Assembly: GCF_009730915.1 (NCBI RefSeq)
Contig: NC_052476.1
Span: 21,123,257 to 21,187,256, forward strand
Length of the DNA: 64,000 nucleotides
Direction: 5' to 3'
From: Dioscorea cayenensis subsp. rotundata
Lineage: Eukaryota; Streptophyta; Magnoliopsida; Dioscoreales; Dioscoreaceae
Shown: in pieces, positions 21,050-33,070 of the stretch
How positions within the stretch are numbered: position 1 is the stretch's first letter
Layout of the letters: each line of letters starts with the position of its first letter
Position numbers and translations under genes: made by a program
Notes under the pieces: generated by a model
Seen by the model: only the letters and a program-made list of their open reading frames with translations
What the model was told of the DNA's origin: nothing
Databases searched by the model: none

Positions 21050-22366
21050 GCCACTTGTGCAAAAGATCATGCTTCAAAAGGGCATAAAAATAATTACATT
21101 TTTACGTACAGAAAACACAGCAATGCAATGCATGAGAAACTACAAAGATTTCATTGTAAAACGATGGAAGTTAAAGAAGGTTAAAACAACATGAACATTG
21201 CACCAGTATGAACTCTGATGTACAGTGCTTTCATTCATACTGTATAATTTAATTTGATGATGTTCTTTGGCAACAAAATACAGACAAGTACTCTTCTTAT
21301 GAATCTCTGAACTGATTACAATTAAAGAATATAAAGGTCTATAACAGCATCAATTTGTTTGCCGATGATCATCGTCACAACTGATCAATTTCGTGTGTTT
21401 TTCAAGCCAAAATCATGTGTCGTCGGTAAATTATCATGTTCCAGTTACACTCCTTTATTAACTGATGACAGAGTACTACACTTTGCAGCAAAATCAAGTG
21501 ATGAAGTAGAGGGATTTGATAATGTCTAAATACACTACTTTTATTATATATATTTTCTCTCGTGCTTGCAAACTCCTTGATGGTGCAGTTCTTAAGATTG
21601 GTTAATTGGAAATGATTTGGCCAGATATCCGCCGGAGCTCTCCCCTCAACCCAGCTATCAAGCCAAAACAACTTAGAAGCACCATCACGAATGATAGGGG
21701 TAGTATTTTTGCGAAAGGCGGGTAAAAGCTGGAGAATACCATTCCAGAAAAAGGACCTTCTAGCACAGTGCTTGTGGTAAAGGTTCCAAGCAGGAAAATT
21801 TCGAAAATAATTAGCACGGAAGACCAACTCGCCGCACCACTGACGATCACCGATAATTTTCTACCACCATCTGCCCAGCAAGGCATTATTAAAGGTGGTA
21901 AGGTTAAGGATTTCCCAACCATGATGAATGATAAGCGGGTTGCGATGTTGAAGATAATTCATACCTTTCGCTTGCCAAATAATGCATTTAGATAACAGCT
22001 CTGAAATAAAACATTCCAATGCAACTTTTAAGAGGTGATCAACATCAACATCATGAAGCTTTTGTTACACACATAAATTGCAACAGAAGGAGAAATATTT
22101 CAAATAATTTGATTTCACAAGCCATCAATCAAAACACAAGGACCATTGAGCCATTGAATTCAATAAATATCAAGAAATTTCATGCAGAAGAGACGTTTAT
22201 TACATGTTATGTTCTGAAGGATTGACATTGCTTAAATCGAATTATATATAAATTTAATTCAAATCAATTGCAGCTCCTATTTTTTTTTTTTTTTAGAATA
22301 AATAACTTAAGATAGAACTTACTAGCCATACCTAAGAGCATGATGCACAGTTCCACAAGAATTACC
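21050..22366 (-). pseudogene. Inverted kinase pseudogene copy, gutted and filled with LINE sequence
   Basis: On the minus strand, a glycine-loop exon (22366-22332; AATTCTTGTGGAACTGTGCA, NSCGTVHHAL, ended by GT) comes first. It is followed after a gap by the intron and catalytic-loop exon equivalent to window positions 1-150 (22085-21925; KGMNYLQHRNPLIIH). The sequence then breaks inside the HRD motif into a LINE fragment (about 21920-21540) and resumes in the kinase 3' UTR (21535-21050). The exons between the glycine loop and the catalytic loop are missing. This copy shows that the duplicated segment once reached far into the kinase gene. Confidence 0.75.
21540..21920 (-). mobile_element. LINE ORF2 fragment inside the kinase pseudogene
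   Basis: On the minus strand it encodes LTTFNNALLGRWWWK-like and VFRANYFRNFPAWNL, RRSFFWNGILQLLPAF and LFWLDSWVEG motifs, which follow the RT in plant LINEs. The same region appears in the LINE at 29257-31190 (FNNALLAKWWWK, NRRSFIWNGLLHNIPAF). It is truncated on both sides. Confidence 0.8.
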
Positions 22367-23481
22367 TGCATGACCATAAACAAAAATATGATGATATAAA
22401 ACAGAAAATACATCAAATATCAAACAACAGAAAAATAAGATCTTCATTTTCTTTTTTCTTTCTGGCAATCATCCTTCAGTAGTTAACTTGGGAATTGAAC
22501 TCCTAACAATTTGTTACACTTCTGAAGTGCCAACATGTCGTTTAATTTGCTTCGGATTTTGGAATGTAAACTATGGCAGAGAACATATGTACTCAATACC
22601 TAACCGTATTTTTGGAATGCATGTTAGCATCTCTTCAACCTCTTTCATTTTTCTGACAAACATCTTAAAAAAATGTTTTTCCTGAACCAATGTACGTCTT
22701 TATGGATCAGTTTCGAAAAAAATACTAGTTCATCTCTGCCAGCTGATTCTCATTCTTTGATCAGTGGTTATGCAAGGAAGGTCTGATCTTTGACAATTAA
22801 TTATCACTTTTTATCGAAGAAATTATATGTGTTTCAAATTCATTGGTCTCCATATTTTGTAGATTATAGCTAGGATGAGTTTTTAAATCAAATATTATTC
22901 AAACATGACCATGCACACATTGAAGACCATCCTGAGCTTATGCTGGATGCAATCAAAGAAGTCTTTCATTTGATATGGCCTAGAAAGTGCTGCAATCAGC
23001 CTGTGATTCAACATCAAGCTGAGAAGTCACAAATCATATAATATGTGATTTGATCACATTTTTTTTATGCTTGAAAGCTCCAAATAACTAAATCTATATA
23101 TGATACGGTTGTGAAACTTGGAGCGATCGTTGTCTCCCAAGAAGGAGAGGGTGAGAAAGGAATAGAGGAAAAATAGAGATGAGTCTGAGATGGAGTAACA
23201 AAAGGAGAGAGAACTAGGAAATAGTAAAAGTCTCATTTCATGACATCTTAATTTCTTACGATATAACTCTTTTTTACTATTGTTGAAACCATGTGAACCG
23301 ATCCGGTTCACGGTTAAATCACCGATTCATCCGGTTCAAGACCGATTTTTATTCAACCAGTTTTGTAGATTGAACCAAATAGACTCAATTAATCCCCTCG
23401 GTCCGGTCCTACTCGGTTTTTGACTATAGATCTATGGTTATAAGTACTTTTTCTCATAATGAACAACGTTGTATGGTTGTT
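22367..23481. other. No confident gene; kinase-flank remnants and low-complexity DNA
   Basis: One open stretch on the plus strand (22874-23041) follows a possible acceptor and reads DEFLNQILFKHDHAH... to a stop; it could be an exon but I do not recognise it. Near 23290-23420 are repeated CCGGTTC(A) words like those inside the MULE (2340-2460), which may be degenerate transposon sequence. Confidence 0.4.
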
Positions 23482-23486
23482 GGAAG

Positions 23487-23857
23487 TGTTGGAGTTGATC
23501 GAAGGTTTGGTGAAGAGATAGGGTCAGCGGCTGGGGGAGTGGTGCAGATCTTATGACCATATTGCTATATCTACGAGCACCATGCAACCACTGTTGTGGA
23601 TGTCCATGTTTTTCGGGGTCTCTTTAGTATGAAGAATTAATTATGTTAAGGTAGAAGGATGGTACTAGTAATGGTGATATTGTCATGTCGATTACTCAAG
23701 TGTTTTGCAAGTTGTCGTGATGTCTATCTTTTTGATATATGTATCTTAGTTATGTTCTCTAGTAAGAAGAAGAAGAAGAAGAACTAGTTTTTTGAGTTTA
23801 TCCTGTGTCTTTTGTATCCTTTGTTGTTATCTCTTCTTCTCTAATTTTATTTGATCA
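23487..23857 (+). repeat. 5' LTR of the 4.9-kb copia element
   Basis: 371 bp. It contains (AAG)n at 23764-23783 and pairs with 27979-28346. Confidence 0.9.
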
Positions 23858-23939
23858 GTGGTATCAGAGCTATTTGCTTTGCTTCCTCTTTTCCAGTTTA
23901 TTTCCCATATCTCACAACCTCTTGAACAAGTCTTGTTGA

Positions 23940-26900
23940 TGGCTTCAAATGGACTCCCACCTATGCGGTGTTTAACGGAGAATGCTCACGTCAATGGAGT
24001 ATCATGATGACGACTCTCTTCGAGCTCAAGACCTTTGGGATCTTATTGAAAAGGGTGTTCCGGAGAAAGAAGATGAAGCCAAGACGAAGGAGAACAAAAA
24101 ACGAGATGCCAAGGCTCTACACCGATTCAACAAGGCGATACTGACATCGTTCTCACGCATTGAAACAACAGAGTTCATCCAAGGAGGCTTGGGACAAGTG
24201 AAAAGGTTGTATCAAGGTGATTCAAGACTATGGTCCGTGAAGCTTCAGTCATTCTGGCAAGATTTTGAGAATCTGCGCATCAAGAATGGTGATCGTGTTC
24301 AAGATTATGTAACCCGAGTCGGGAGCTAGTGAATCGGATGAAGTCTCTTGGTGATACAATCTCTGAGGCGATGGTAGTGGGAAAAATCCTAAGAAGCATG
24401 GGAGCTAAGTATAATCACGTGGTGGCTGACGCCATTGAGGAGTCGCGTGATATTACTAAAGCTTACACTAGATGCGCTCACTTTCGCTCCCTATCCTCTC
24501 ATGAAGCGCGGTTGATCAGCCAATCTGATCAAGGAGATGAGAAGGCTCTTCATGTGAGGAATGAGCTATCATCTTTGAAGGATGCTGACAAAACACCTTC
24601 GAGAGGTCGCGGAAGAGGTTCGTTCGAGGTTTTGGGACGAGGAAGAGGAAAGGGGAGGCGAAATGAAGACACAACAAAGTAGTGAGCAGAGAGCATTCAA
24701 AAGCAGCATCCAATGTCATCACTGCAAGAAGTTCGGTCATATTAAAGCAAACTGTTGGTCTAGAGACAAACTGGCAGAGCAAGGAGCTTCAATGGTGGCA
24801 GAAGAGAAGGAAAAGGAAGTGAGTAATCTGTTTATGGTGCTTAATGAAGGAGAGAGTCCGGTGAACTCGGTGTAAATCATCGACTCAGGTTGTTCTAATC
24901 ATATGATCGGAGAGAAGGAGCTATTTCACTGAGCTTGATGAATCCCAGAAGCTCAAGGTAAGGCTAGGAGATGACAAGGAGATAGAGGTGGAAGGAAGAG
25001 GCACAGTTGCCATCAGTTTTGAAGGAGGGAGTGTAAAGCTTCTCCATGATGTTCAGTTTGTCCCTGGCCTCGCTCATAATCTTTTGAGCGTGGGACAACT
25101 ACTCTCGAGGGGTTTCTCTGTTGTGTTTGATGGAGACACATGTTCTATATTTGAGAAAAACTCCGGCGAGCTCATAACCACCGTCAGGCGAACGGATAAC
25201 AACATGTTTTTGTTGAGGTTCTCCAGCGATGGGAAAGCCCACATTCTCTGTGAAGAAAGCAGAGGATGCTCGTGACGTGGCATCGCGCTATAGGCTATTT
25301 AAATTATCCAAGCTTAAAGGCATTGGAGATAAAAGGAATGGTGACGGGGCTCCCTAGTATTGGCCATCCAGATTCGTGCGATGCATGTATACATGGGAAG
25401 CATTAACGTACTCCCTTCTTAGCGGGAAGATCTCGGAGGGCCAGTGACGTGTTGCATCGTGTGCACATGGATCTCTGCGGACCAATGCACGTAGAGTCAC
25501 TCGGTGGAAGCAAATATATGTTCCTATTGGTCGATGATTGCTCTCGTATGACCTGGGCTTACTTTCTACAGTCAAAGAGTCAAACATATGAAACCTTTGT
25601 GAAGTTTCAAATGCTGGTGGAGAGGCAAACCGGAAGAAAGGTTCGCATCATCCGATCGGATAGAAGGTGAATTTCTATCTCGGGGATATTATTGAGCACG
25701 CTGCGAGAAGATGGGTATTCGGTGGGAACTCACTCCACCATACACACCACAACTCAACGCAGCCTTGTTGAGGCGGAAGAATCGCCTTGTGGTGGAGAAG
25801 GTTCGTTGCTTGTTGAAGAGCAGCGGGTTGCCATATATCTTTTTGGGTGGAGGCGGTGCAACAACCGCTTATCGATAAATATCTCCCTCAACTGAAGTTT
25901 TTACACAACAAGACCCCGTATGAAGTCTGGATGGGGGTGAAGCCGAATGTTAGCCACCTGAGAGTGTTTGGATGCCTCGCTTTTGCACAAATTCCTTCGC
26001 GAAGCGTGCTAAGCTTGAAGACAAGTCGAGAAGGTGTGTGTTTGTAGGGTCATCGTGAGTGAGACAAAGACCTACAAATTATATAATCCCATCACATGCA
26101 AGGTTCGTATAGCCAGAGATGTGATGTTTAGAGAGGATGAAAGATGGGATTGGAATACTGTGACTAATAATTCAGCAGCATACACATGGGGTGACCCACT
26201 GTTTGACGATGAAGAGCCTGATGAAGCTTGTGATACAAGTGAGGAGAACCATGCACACTCAGTAGATGATCAAGTTCTCTCATCACAATCGACAACAACA
26301 TCAGAAATAAATTCAAGGAGCCTGCAAGACATGGTTGATGCAACAACGATAACACACCTCCACGGAAAAACACGCCAGACTAAGTGACATATACAATAAC
26401 TATTCTTTTGCTTTTGAATGTTGTTGACCCATTGTTTTTATGAAGAAGTCGTATAAGTCGAGTAGGGTTGGCGGTGCGACTATGGCTAAGGAGATGAGAT
26501 CAATTCAGCGAAATGAAACCTGGGAGTTGGTGGGTCGACCAACTGAGAAGAAAATCATTGGCTTAAAATGGGTTTACAAGACAAAGTTCAAAGAAAATGG
26601 TGAAATATTAAAGTTGAAGACAAGAATCGTGGCCAAAGGTTATACACAGCAGCTGGGAGTAGATGTTGATGATGTCTTTGCTCCAGTAGCACGCATGGAA
26701 ACAATACGTTTTCTGTTTGCTCTGGGAGCTTAGAGGGGATGGGGCTTGTATCATCTTAATATAAAGTCAGCTTTTCTCAATGGAGAGATTACTGAAGAAG
26801 TCTTCGTCGAGCAACCAACAGGGTTCGTGGTAGAAGGCAAGGAGGATATGGTGTACAAGCTCAACAAAGCATTGTATGGATTGAAACAGGCCCCAAGGGC

Positions 26901-27978
26901 CCTGGTATATAGATTGACGGATACCTTGTCTTGCAGGGCTTCAAAAGAAGTGACAATGAGCATACATTGTATAAGAAAGTTGAAGAGAGTGGTGATGTTC
27001 TTCTGGTGTGCATTTATCGGGACGACATTGTATACTTAAGTTCTTCAATTTCCTTAACTCACGAGTTCAAGACAGGAGATGAAGAAGCGATTCGAAATGG
27101 CGATCTTGGGTTATTAAGTTACTTCTTAGGTGTGGAGGTGTTACAAGATGAGAAAGGTGTGTTTGTTTCTCAGAGAAAGTATACATTAGACCATTGAAGA
27201 ATTTTTAATATGCAAAATTGCAAGGTAGCTCCAACACCCATGTGCACTAATGAAAAATTCCATAAGAGTGATGGAGTGCGGTGACCGTGAAGAAGGGAGA
27301 TATAGATGTCCGTGGGGAGGTTAATCTACTTAACCCATACTCGACCAAAACATCTCATATGTTGTGGGAGTATTATCCGAGTTTATGAACAAGCCAACAA
27401 GAACTCACTCGGAGCGAGCAAAGCGAGGTTCTTCGATACCTCTTGCAGGGAACAACGTAATTTGGTCTTTATTATTCACATGAAAGCCAGATGTAAACTT
27501 GAAGGCTTTTCTGATAGCGATTGGGCAGGGAGTCTAGATAATCGAAAGAGTACAACAGGTGTGGTTTTTAGTTTGGGGTCCGCTGCAATTACTTGGATGT
27601 CGAAGAAGCAGGAGATCATTGCACTCTCCACAACTGAGGCTGAGTATGTAGCTCTATGCTCAGCAGCTTGTCAATGTTTGTGGCTTAAGAAATTAATGAA
27701 AGATTGTGAATTAAGTGCAAGTGATGCGACAGTGATATGGTGTGATAGTAGGTCCGCAATTGCTATAGCTAAGAACCCTCAACATCATGGAAGGACGAAG
27801 CACATGGATATCAAGTTTCACTTCATTCGGAGTATGGTTAGTGAAGGAACAATTGCTGTGAAATATTGTGACACTGGCGAGCAAAAGGCAGGCATTCTCA
27901 CTAAGGCTTTGACAATCAAGAAGCATGAAATGTTCGAGAAGAATCTTTGGGTGTTTGTAAACTTGATCAAGGGGAATT
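23940..27978 (+). pseudogene. Copia gag-pol polyprotein remnant (all domains, many stops)
   Basis: The order is gag (about 23982-24640), zinc knuckle CHHCKKFGHIKANCW (24714-24758) and protease IDSGCSNHM (24877 on). Integrase follows (HMDLCGPMHVESLGG...FLLVDDCSRMTW, 25470-25670), then RT (WVYKTKFKENGE...FAPVARMETIR, KSAFLNGEITEEVFVEQP, LYGLKQAPRA) and RNase H (SDSDWAGSLDNRKSTTG, LSTTEAEYVAL, IWCDSRSAIAIAKNP, 27500-27900). The RT active site reads YRDD rather than YVDD (about 27016). Stops and frameshifts occur in every domain. RNase H and the C-terminus are the best preserved part. Confidence 0.9.
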
Positions 27979-28346
27979 TGTTGGAGTTGAGTGAAGGTTT
28001 GAGTGAAGAGATAAGTGCTCGACGTAGAGGGGAGTGGTCGAATCTTGTGACCATATTGCTATATCTACGACACCATGCACTCCATTGTGGATGTCCATGT
28101 TTTCGGGTCTCTTTTAGTATGAAGAATTAATTATGTTAAGGTAGAAGGATGGTACTAGTAATGGTGATATTATCATGTCAGTACTAAGTTGTTTTGCAAG
28201 TTGTCGTAATGTCTATCTTTTGATATATGTATCTTAGTTATGTTCTCTAGTAAGAAGAAGAAGAAGAACTAGTTTTTTGAGTTTATCCACGTGTCTTTTT
28301 GTATCCTTTTGTTGTTATCTCTTCTTCTCTAATTTTTATTTGATCA
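27979..28346 (+). repeat. 3' LTR of the 4.9-kb copia element
   Basis: 368 bp. It pairs with 23487-23857 and is followed by GGAAG. Confidence 0.9.
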
Positions 28347-28350
28347 GGAA

Positions 28351-28575
28351 GCACTTGTCTTTATGATGAACAATTTTGCATAATTGTAGTTGTAAGTACT
28401 TTTTCTTATAATAAACAACTTGCAAGCACTTGTCTTTGTGATGAACAATTTTGCATAATTGTTGTTGTAAGTACTTTTTCTTATAATAAGCAACTTGCAT
28501 GTTAGTTGTAAGTAATTTTCTTATGATAAATAATTTACATGTAAGTACCTTGTCACTTGCTAGGTAGTCATATAT
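28351..28575. repeat. 75-bp tandem repeat, about three copies
   Basis: Unit starts GCACTTGTCTTT are at 28351 and 28426, with a third, diverged copy to about 28575. Part of another unit (GTACTTTTTCTCATAATGAA) lies left of the copia element at 23440-23480, so the element split the array. Confidence 0.8.
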
Positions 28576-29256
28576 TTTATTCATATAATTCATTATTATA
28601 TTTTATTTAAAAGTAATGTTTTTATAGATTAATTGATTATACGCTATTTTTTTAAGAACCTTGTTATGAGGAGTAGGCTTTACAATTGATGGATACTAAA
28701 GTTTTATATACTCTATTATTACTTATGTGAATTCATGATTACAGTGATAGTATTATATGTACATGTTTTTTTAATTATAGATTTTTAGTGTTTATTTTTC
28801 CTTCCCATGTTAAAATCTCAGTGCGTGTGATTCAAGTTCTATTGAGTTATTTTTATAATCACCACTGAGGTTACGTATACATGGCCAGAGATTCACACTA
28901 AAATTTATGGATTATGTATGGTGAGTCCATGATCTTAATTAGAATGAGTATTTGAACACTATTGAATTCTTACAACATGTGACAAGGCGATTAAGTGTTA
29001 AGGTTAAATTAATCGTTAGTAAATTAGTAAGTCACATATATTGCATACGATATGGCTAATTCTTGTTCATCATTTAAAAACTAGCTAGTTACTAAGTATT
29101 TATTAATATTCACTCTTTTTAGATTTGGTTGATAATGTAGGATTAGATGTTGGTGATGATAGAAGGAGGTACTGAGTGGAACATATTTTATCTAGATATC
29201 ATAAAATATTATTATTATTAATTTAATCTTACATATTAATATTTTTGGAACCACGC
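28576..29256. other. AT-rich intergenic DNA; nothing recognised
   Basis: No ORF, terminal repeat or RNA gene is apparent. Confidence 0.5.
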
Positions 29257-31190
29257 TCTTTGCGCTTGTCTCGGATGTGCTTAGCCTAATGTTCAACCAC
29301 GCTCTCACCTTTGGAATCCTTTTCGGAGTTCCTCTGGGAGTTTATGAGAAAATGTGCCATCTCCGATGATCGCGGATGATCTTCTTGTGGTTCTTGTTAG
29401 GGGGTAGGAGGACCTTCGCATCATCAAATTAATCCTTGTTTTTGTTCGAAGGTATTTCGGGTTGAAAGTTAATTACCATAAAACACGCTTTTTCTCTTCG
29501 GAAAAACATGCTTCGGATGAACATCTTGCTAGAACTTTCAACTGTGTTAGGGGCACTCTTCCTGTGAGTTACCTAGGGATTCCAATTTCTGGTTGTCGAC
29601 CTTCTCGTCAAGAGCGGGAGGAACTTATTTCGAAGATTAGATCAAAATTGCAAACTTGGAAAGCAAAAGCTTCTTTCTTTAGGTGGCGAGGGCTAACATT
29701 GGTAAATTCGTCCTCTCAACCACCCCGAACTACTCGGATGTCTATCTTCAAACTTCCTGCTGGGTGATAAAAGCCATTGATAGGATACGCAGGGATTTTC
29801 TGTGGTCTGGCCCTGACATTGATCATCCAAAAAAATGAGGGCGATAAAAGTGGTACGTGCAATCGTAGACCTCGAAAAAGCAGGGAGGGTGGGGGATTCG
29901 AACCTTGTTGCTTTTTAACAATGCATTGTTAGCAAAGTGGTGGTGGAAATTGACTTCTGGGGCCTCCTTGTGCGGAGATAAAATAGTCATGTTCAATTAC
30001 TCCAACTTTGCTCAAGGTTGGAACCTCCATAGCAAACCTCATAACCGAAGATCCTTCATTTGGAACGGGTTGCTCCACAATATTCCGGCTTTTCAAGCTG
30101 GTGTTTCTTCGGTAGTTGTCAATGGTGAAAAACTTTATTTTGGTTAGATAGGTGGGTGGATAACTGTGCCCCAAAAAAAATCTGTGGCCAGATCTTTTCA
30201 TTGCCTCGAATAGGCAGGGTTTGAGTGCGATCAAAGAACTCATCCATCTCACCCGAGTCCCCGGTTCAAATCGACCATGTTGTGTTAGCGGAGCGAGTCG
30301 CAAATCTTGGACTTGTGGTTCACTGAGTGTAGACACTAAGAAGTGGACCCTTACTTCAAAGCGGCATCTTTTTCATCAAATCTCTTTATAGTTTTTCTCA
30401 TTCATGGTGGCGTTACTGTAGAATCATCAACTTAATTTGGAACTCCCCGTGCGAAGAAAAATCATTATGTTTAACCGCTCGTGTAGGATAATAGTATTCT
30501 TACTCTCGAGCAATCTCACTGCTAGAAAGTTTGCAATAAACTTCCGACAGCTACTTATGTGTTATGCAATGCGGATATTGAAACTGTGGACCATTTGTTC
30601 CTCTTGTGTCCTTTTGTTGTTAGATTGTGGGCTTTCCTTGCACTTTCACTTTCATTTTCCACCCCTCCTCGCTCTGTTAAAGAATTGTGGGGGAGCTGGC
30701 GAGCTCTTATTCCAAAACCCTTCAAAGATGTCGTGGACCTTATTATTAGATCATTACTGTGGAATGTTTGGTTTGAGAGAAATGCTCGAATTTTTAACAA
30801 TGCTTATTACATGCTCATCGATGCTCTCTTGTTGAAAGTTATTTATATGTTCTTGTCTTAAATAAATGCGAGTGCGGATGCCAAAAAGCAAAAATTGGAA
30901 GGGTCCGTGTCTACGGCCAAGCGTAGTCTGCAGTTCCTTGGTGGACAGACAGGGGTTGACATTGTTCCTACGGAAGAGTTCCTCTTGACGATGTGGCCTC
31001 CAATTGCTCTTTTTGGGCCTGAGTGACCTGTTCTTCAGTGTTGTTTGCTTTTGGTCTTTTATTTGTATTTTTCTATTGACTCTCTTGTACTTTTCAGTTG
31101 CTCTCTCTCCACTTCTTGTGATGTTTTTGTTTGTTTTTGTTTTTTCTACTTTTTTTAATGCATGTGGTTAATCCATTTTATTCCAACATT
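29257..31190 (+). mobile_element. 5'-truncated L1-type LINE (RT end and zf-RVT domain)
   Basis: It begins inside the RT (ALVSDVLSLMFNHALTFGILFGVPLG-like codons in a broken frame). It then has NYHKTRFFSSE, LPVSYLGIPISGCRPSRQ, FNNALLAKWWWK, NRRSFIWNGLLHNIPAF and a zf-RVT region CNADIETVDHLFLLCPF (about 30560-30610). It ends in a T/A-rich tail at about 31190. Frameshifts are frequent. Its 3' end directly abuts the GRP3 module. Confidence 0.85.
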
Positions 31191-31696
31191 GGAACTAAAC
31201 TATAATATCTGAGTTGTTTCAAAAATTAGCTATTCATCAAAATGAATTTATTTGACTAGCGTGACATTTTTTATTCTTTTTTTTTTTCACTAATATCTTA
31301 AACTATTTCAGTGCATATTGGTATCTAAATATGTAAAGCATTTTATTATAATTAGTAATGATCCTAATATATACTATAGATAATCCTTAATAATTTGTGG
31401 TCATTACATATAAGTCCCAAATCCGTATATTTTTACACATTTATTACTTTTTTGGGTATATATATGTATATATAATCAGTTCCAAATCCGGATTAAAAAA
31501 ACGGAATGTCACCATGTTGGGCAATAGTCAGTCAAATGGTAAACTGTTGTTATAATACACATTTAGCCAACCTCAAATATATAGCTTCTTGTTGTTATTG
31601 TGTGTATATATAAATATAATAAGTCTCAAATTTGGGTAAAAAAAAAACAAGAGAAATATAATCATTTTATGTAACTGTTGTTAAACGTTTGTTATA

Positions 31697-31964
31697 CTTC
31701 ATTCGTTCTTTTTTATTTGTTGTGATTAACCTAGATCTCACATACTGAAGAAATAGTTATTTCACGAAAAATTTTATAAAAAATTAGTTATCTTTTTAAA
31801 ACTACCCATAATTTATATTTTTACATTTCTCTCATATTTAGTTTAAAAAAAAATTGAATAGATTGTCAAGGGTAATTTTGATAACAAAAATCTTTATCGA
31901 TGTTAGAAAACGATGAGATAAAAAAATATAGATTTGTGACAAATAAAAAAAGAGCAGTGAGAAG
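31697..31964. mobile_element. Stowaway-like MITE
   Basis: 268 bp, closely related over its full length to the reverse complement of the MITE at 40733-41007, flanked by TA on both sides. It is present in module A and lacking at the matching place in module B (about 34400-34450), so it arrived after, or was lost since, the tandem duplication. Confidence 0.75.
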
Positions 31965-32233
31965 TACTGACATGAAGTGACTTTTCAAATAGCTTATTAT
32001 TGTTGTTATTTGTTGTGTGTGTGTGTGTATATATATAGAGTCCAACGAAGAAACATAAGATAATAGAATATTTCATTAATTTGAATATCAGTAGTACATC
32101 TCTTGATAACTTGGTACGTTACTTAATCTCATGCAACAATACAACAATATTTTTATATAAATATATGTAAATATAAATGCCATGCATGCACGTAGACTTA
32201 AAAGAGTCTTTTAGTAGTAATCCAAATTGTTCT

Positions 32234-32518
32234 CTATAATCCACCACCACCGCCAGCTCCGCCGCCAAATCCTCCACCACCACCTGCTCCGGCACCAACC
32301 CCAACTCCTCCTCCAGCTCCATTACCACCTCCAAACCCTCCTCCGGCACCAGCACCGCCACCACCACCAAGACCTCCTCCAGCACCACCACCACCACCTA
32401 ATCCACCACCAAGAAATGCCTCCTTCTCAAGCATTCTAGCCTCCACAATCCCAACAATCATAAGCACTGCCATTGCCATGAATCCCAACACTCCCAAACA
32501 CTTAACAAACTTCCCCAT
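32234..32518 (-). CDS. Secreted glycine-rich protein GRP3 (94 aa)
   Basis: A single minus-strand frame. Residues 1-27 equal the GRP1 signal peptide; the mature part starts RMLEKEAFLGGGLGGGGGAGG and is almost pure Gly with Ala, Leu and Phe. It is the shortest and most Gly-rich of the three. GRPs of this plan are usually exported to the wall or apoplast; the specific role is unknown. TATAAAAAG is at 32618-32626. The opposite strand shows a long His/Leu-rich open frame that is only the shadow of the Gly codons. Confidence 0.83.
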   Translation of the reverse strand: MGKFVKCLGVLGFMAMAVLMIVGIVEARMLEKEAFLGGGLGGGGGAGGGLGGGGGAGAGGGFGGGNGAGGGVGVGAGAGGGGGFGGGAGGGGGL

Positions 32519-32617
32519 TGTATTATATTATATGATTTCTAACTAGCTTCCACAACCTGCACACTCTTTCTTAAGCTCTCAACTTAATTCATGTATAATG
32601 CTTCAATACCTCTTGCT

Positions 32618-32626
32618 CTTTTTATA
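32618..32626 (-). promoter_or_regulatory. TATA box of GRP3
   Basis: TATAAAAAG on the minus strand, about 100 bp before the ATG, identical in sequence and context (CTATAAAAAGAGCAAGAGG) to that of GRP2. Confidence 0.6.
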
Positions 32627-32849
32627 GACCTTGAATTTAATGCTAGTAGTTAGAAACATCCTCTCTTTAATTTCCCCAACAATACCATATATTTGGAGTA
32701 CAAGCCCAGAAAGTCTACCCTTAGACTTTGGAGAGCTAGCTCTAAAATTAAGCACAATTACACGTTATCTTTAATGCTAATTTCTCTCAAGTACTCTGTA
32801 CTCTCAACTAACCCAGATTCTTTCTTTTTCAGCTTTTCCATGATATGCG

Positions 32850-32895
<46 letters not shown>

Positions 32896-32896
32896 C
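32850..32896. repeat. (ACAT)n and (AT)n microsatellite
   Basis: About eight ACAT/CATA units run into an AT tract in the GRP3 upstream spacer. The GRP1 and GRP2 spacers have only AT tracts there. Confidence 0.85.
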
Positions 32897-33070
32897 ACTA
32901 TTAATTTCCCCTTTTTTCACCATTAATTTACTCTTTCTCTCTTTTTCTTTTCAATTCTATTGAATGCATGCTTCTTAAGAAAATAGGCAAGAGGAAATGA
33001 ATTGGATAAAAGACACTATTTATTAGGCAATTAAAAGGTTTTTCCATATGAAGAGTTTTTTTCTATTTTA

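Larger units (their letters stand above)
23487..28346 (+). mobile_element. Ty1/copia LTR retrotransposon, full-length but decayed
   Basis: The LTRs are at 23487-23857 and 27979-28346 (start TGTTGGAGTTGA, end TTTGATCA). A perfect 5-bp target duplication GGAAG lies at 23482-23486 and 28347-28351. TGGTATCAGAGC (tRNA-Met primer site) follows the 5' LTR and an AAGGGGAAT purine tract precedes the 3' LTR. The LTRs differ by several substitutions and small indels, including the GAA-triplet count, so this insertion is older than the one in GRP1. It landed in a 75-bp tandem repeat. Confidence 0.93.

Noticed and set aside
22874..23041. Open plus-strand stretch (DEFLNQILFKHDHAH...) after a possible acceptor
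   Set aside because: At 55 codons with no partner exon or recognised family it is too weak to call a gene.
32227..32439. Plus-strand His/Leu-rich ORF opposite GRP3
   Set aside because: It is the antisense reading of GGT/GGA-rich GRP codons and has no start context or homologue pattern.
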